Both the position numbers and the translations under genes were made by a program. Below are positions 58,640 to 59,073 of a stretch of 59,073 bases of DNA, piece after piece. The notes beneath the pieces are model-generated. The model searched no databases and had not been told where the DNA came from. It saw only the letters and a program-made list of their open reading frames with translations. Source of the DNA: Catenovulum sp. 2E275 (lineage in GTDB: Bacteria > Pseudomonadota > Gammaproteobacteria > Enterobacterales > Alteromonadaceae). The stretch lies in the NCBI RefSeq assembly GCF_025515275.1, contig NZ_JAOPFU010000024.1:1-59073 (forward strand), written 5' to 3'. Positions within the stretch are counted from its first letter, which is position 1. Every line of letters begins with the position of its first letter.

Positions 58640-59073
58640 AATTGGCATAATTTGTAACTTTAACTGCCAGTGGATTAGCTCGATGAATTAGTCTTGACTT
58701 GAGCTGGCAGTTTTAAATAAATTGCTAAAAGTAGACAGTTACGGTTGCTCATAAATTTTAAGCCAGCTAAATGCTGATAAACAAACTTTGATACAACTAA
58801 AATTTTCCATATTTGGTAGGCTAGAATCAGCCCAAGCGAATCCCACAATTAGCACTGTTGAATTAATTTGTTGGGATTTACATCACTCGCTCCAAGCTAC
58901 GCTTGTAAATAAGAGTCTAGAGATCCGCTTCACAAGTTAAGTAGAGATTAAAACTGACCTTTATTTGTTATTTCGACCTCTTTTTTCCTGCTTGAATTCA
59001 AGTAATAAGTGCAATGATTGGATAGATAACAATTAATTTAGCAAAATATAAAACATTAATTTATTCACAACCC
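58640..59073. other. Non-coding stretch at window end
   Basis: No credible gene in 434 bases. It contains the terminator-like repeat at 58663-58712, an imperfect repeat aatcccacaa (58839-58848) against ttgttgggatt (58868-58878), and a 12-bp palindrome cttgaattcaag (58991-59002). The AT-rich last 100 bases may be the promoter region of a gene beyond the window. Confidence 0.4.
58663..58712 (+). terminator. Terminator-like repeat after the chemoreceptor gene
   Basis: Arms aactgccag (58663-58671) and ctggcagtt (58704-58712) pair over 9 bp, and TTTAAATAAAT follows. The 32-base loop contains further pairing. It is a weaker case than the other terminators here. Confidence 0.4.

Overview
The window is a core-genome segment of a marine gammaproteobacterium, most likely an Alteromonadales member with about 40% GC (Catenovulum-like by general feel, which is inference). 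The basis is the protein sequences and the gene order: nnr-tsaE-amiB-mutL-miaA-hfq-hflXKC-yjeT-purA with queG divergent, a complete S10-spc-alpha ribosomal block, gltBD, trmA/fabR/sthA, hemE-nudC-rsd and fkpA/slyX are all arranged much as in E. coli and relatives. I see no rRNA, tRNA, insertion sequence, prophage or CRISPR array.

Layout. 1-3.4 kb is the only accessory-looking part. It holds a structured non-coding stretch, a two-gene split of a membrane-bound spermidine-synthase-like protein, and a lone ComEC-type metallo-beta-lactamase-fold gene. 3.4-15.7 kb (minus strand) carries a parvulin and the purA-to-nnr cluster for RNA chaperone, tRNA modification, mismatch repair, cell-wall amidase and metabolite repair. 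queG and a Dabb gene follow. 17.3-31.2 kb (minus strand) is the ribosomal block rpsJ to rplQ with secY and rpoA. Its S10, spc and alpha units are marked by a promoter, internal terminators and an S4-type alpha leader. The str operon does not lie upstream of rpsJ, where many gammaproteobacteria have it; an 0.6 kb non-coding gap and folE2-gltB-gltD occupy that flank.

39-48.7 kb holds a folate cyclo-ligase gene, a DUF5610 gene, trmA, then fabR facing an acyl desaturase across a perfect 16-bp palindrome that fits a FabR operator. After it come sthA, hemE, nudC and rsd. Between hemE and nudC lies a strong promoter-terminator pair on the plus strand with no protein gene between, a good candidate for an unannotated small RNA of about 84 nt. 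48.7-58.6 kb carries fkpA, a WD40-like lipoprotein gene overlapping slyX, an acidic-tailed lipoprotein, a LysR regulator divergent from the glutathione-dependent formaldehyde detoxification pair (frmA, fghA), a YebC-family gene and a chemoreceptor with an unusual topology.

Most of the window is ordinary housekeeping DNA. The items most worth following are the small-RNA candidate, the FabR-desaturase switch, the isolated ComEC-like gene with a cysteine cluster, and a recurring set of long perfect hairpins placed just after stop codons without the U-tract of a normal terminator.
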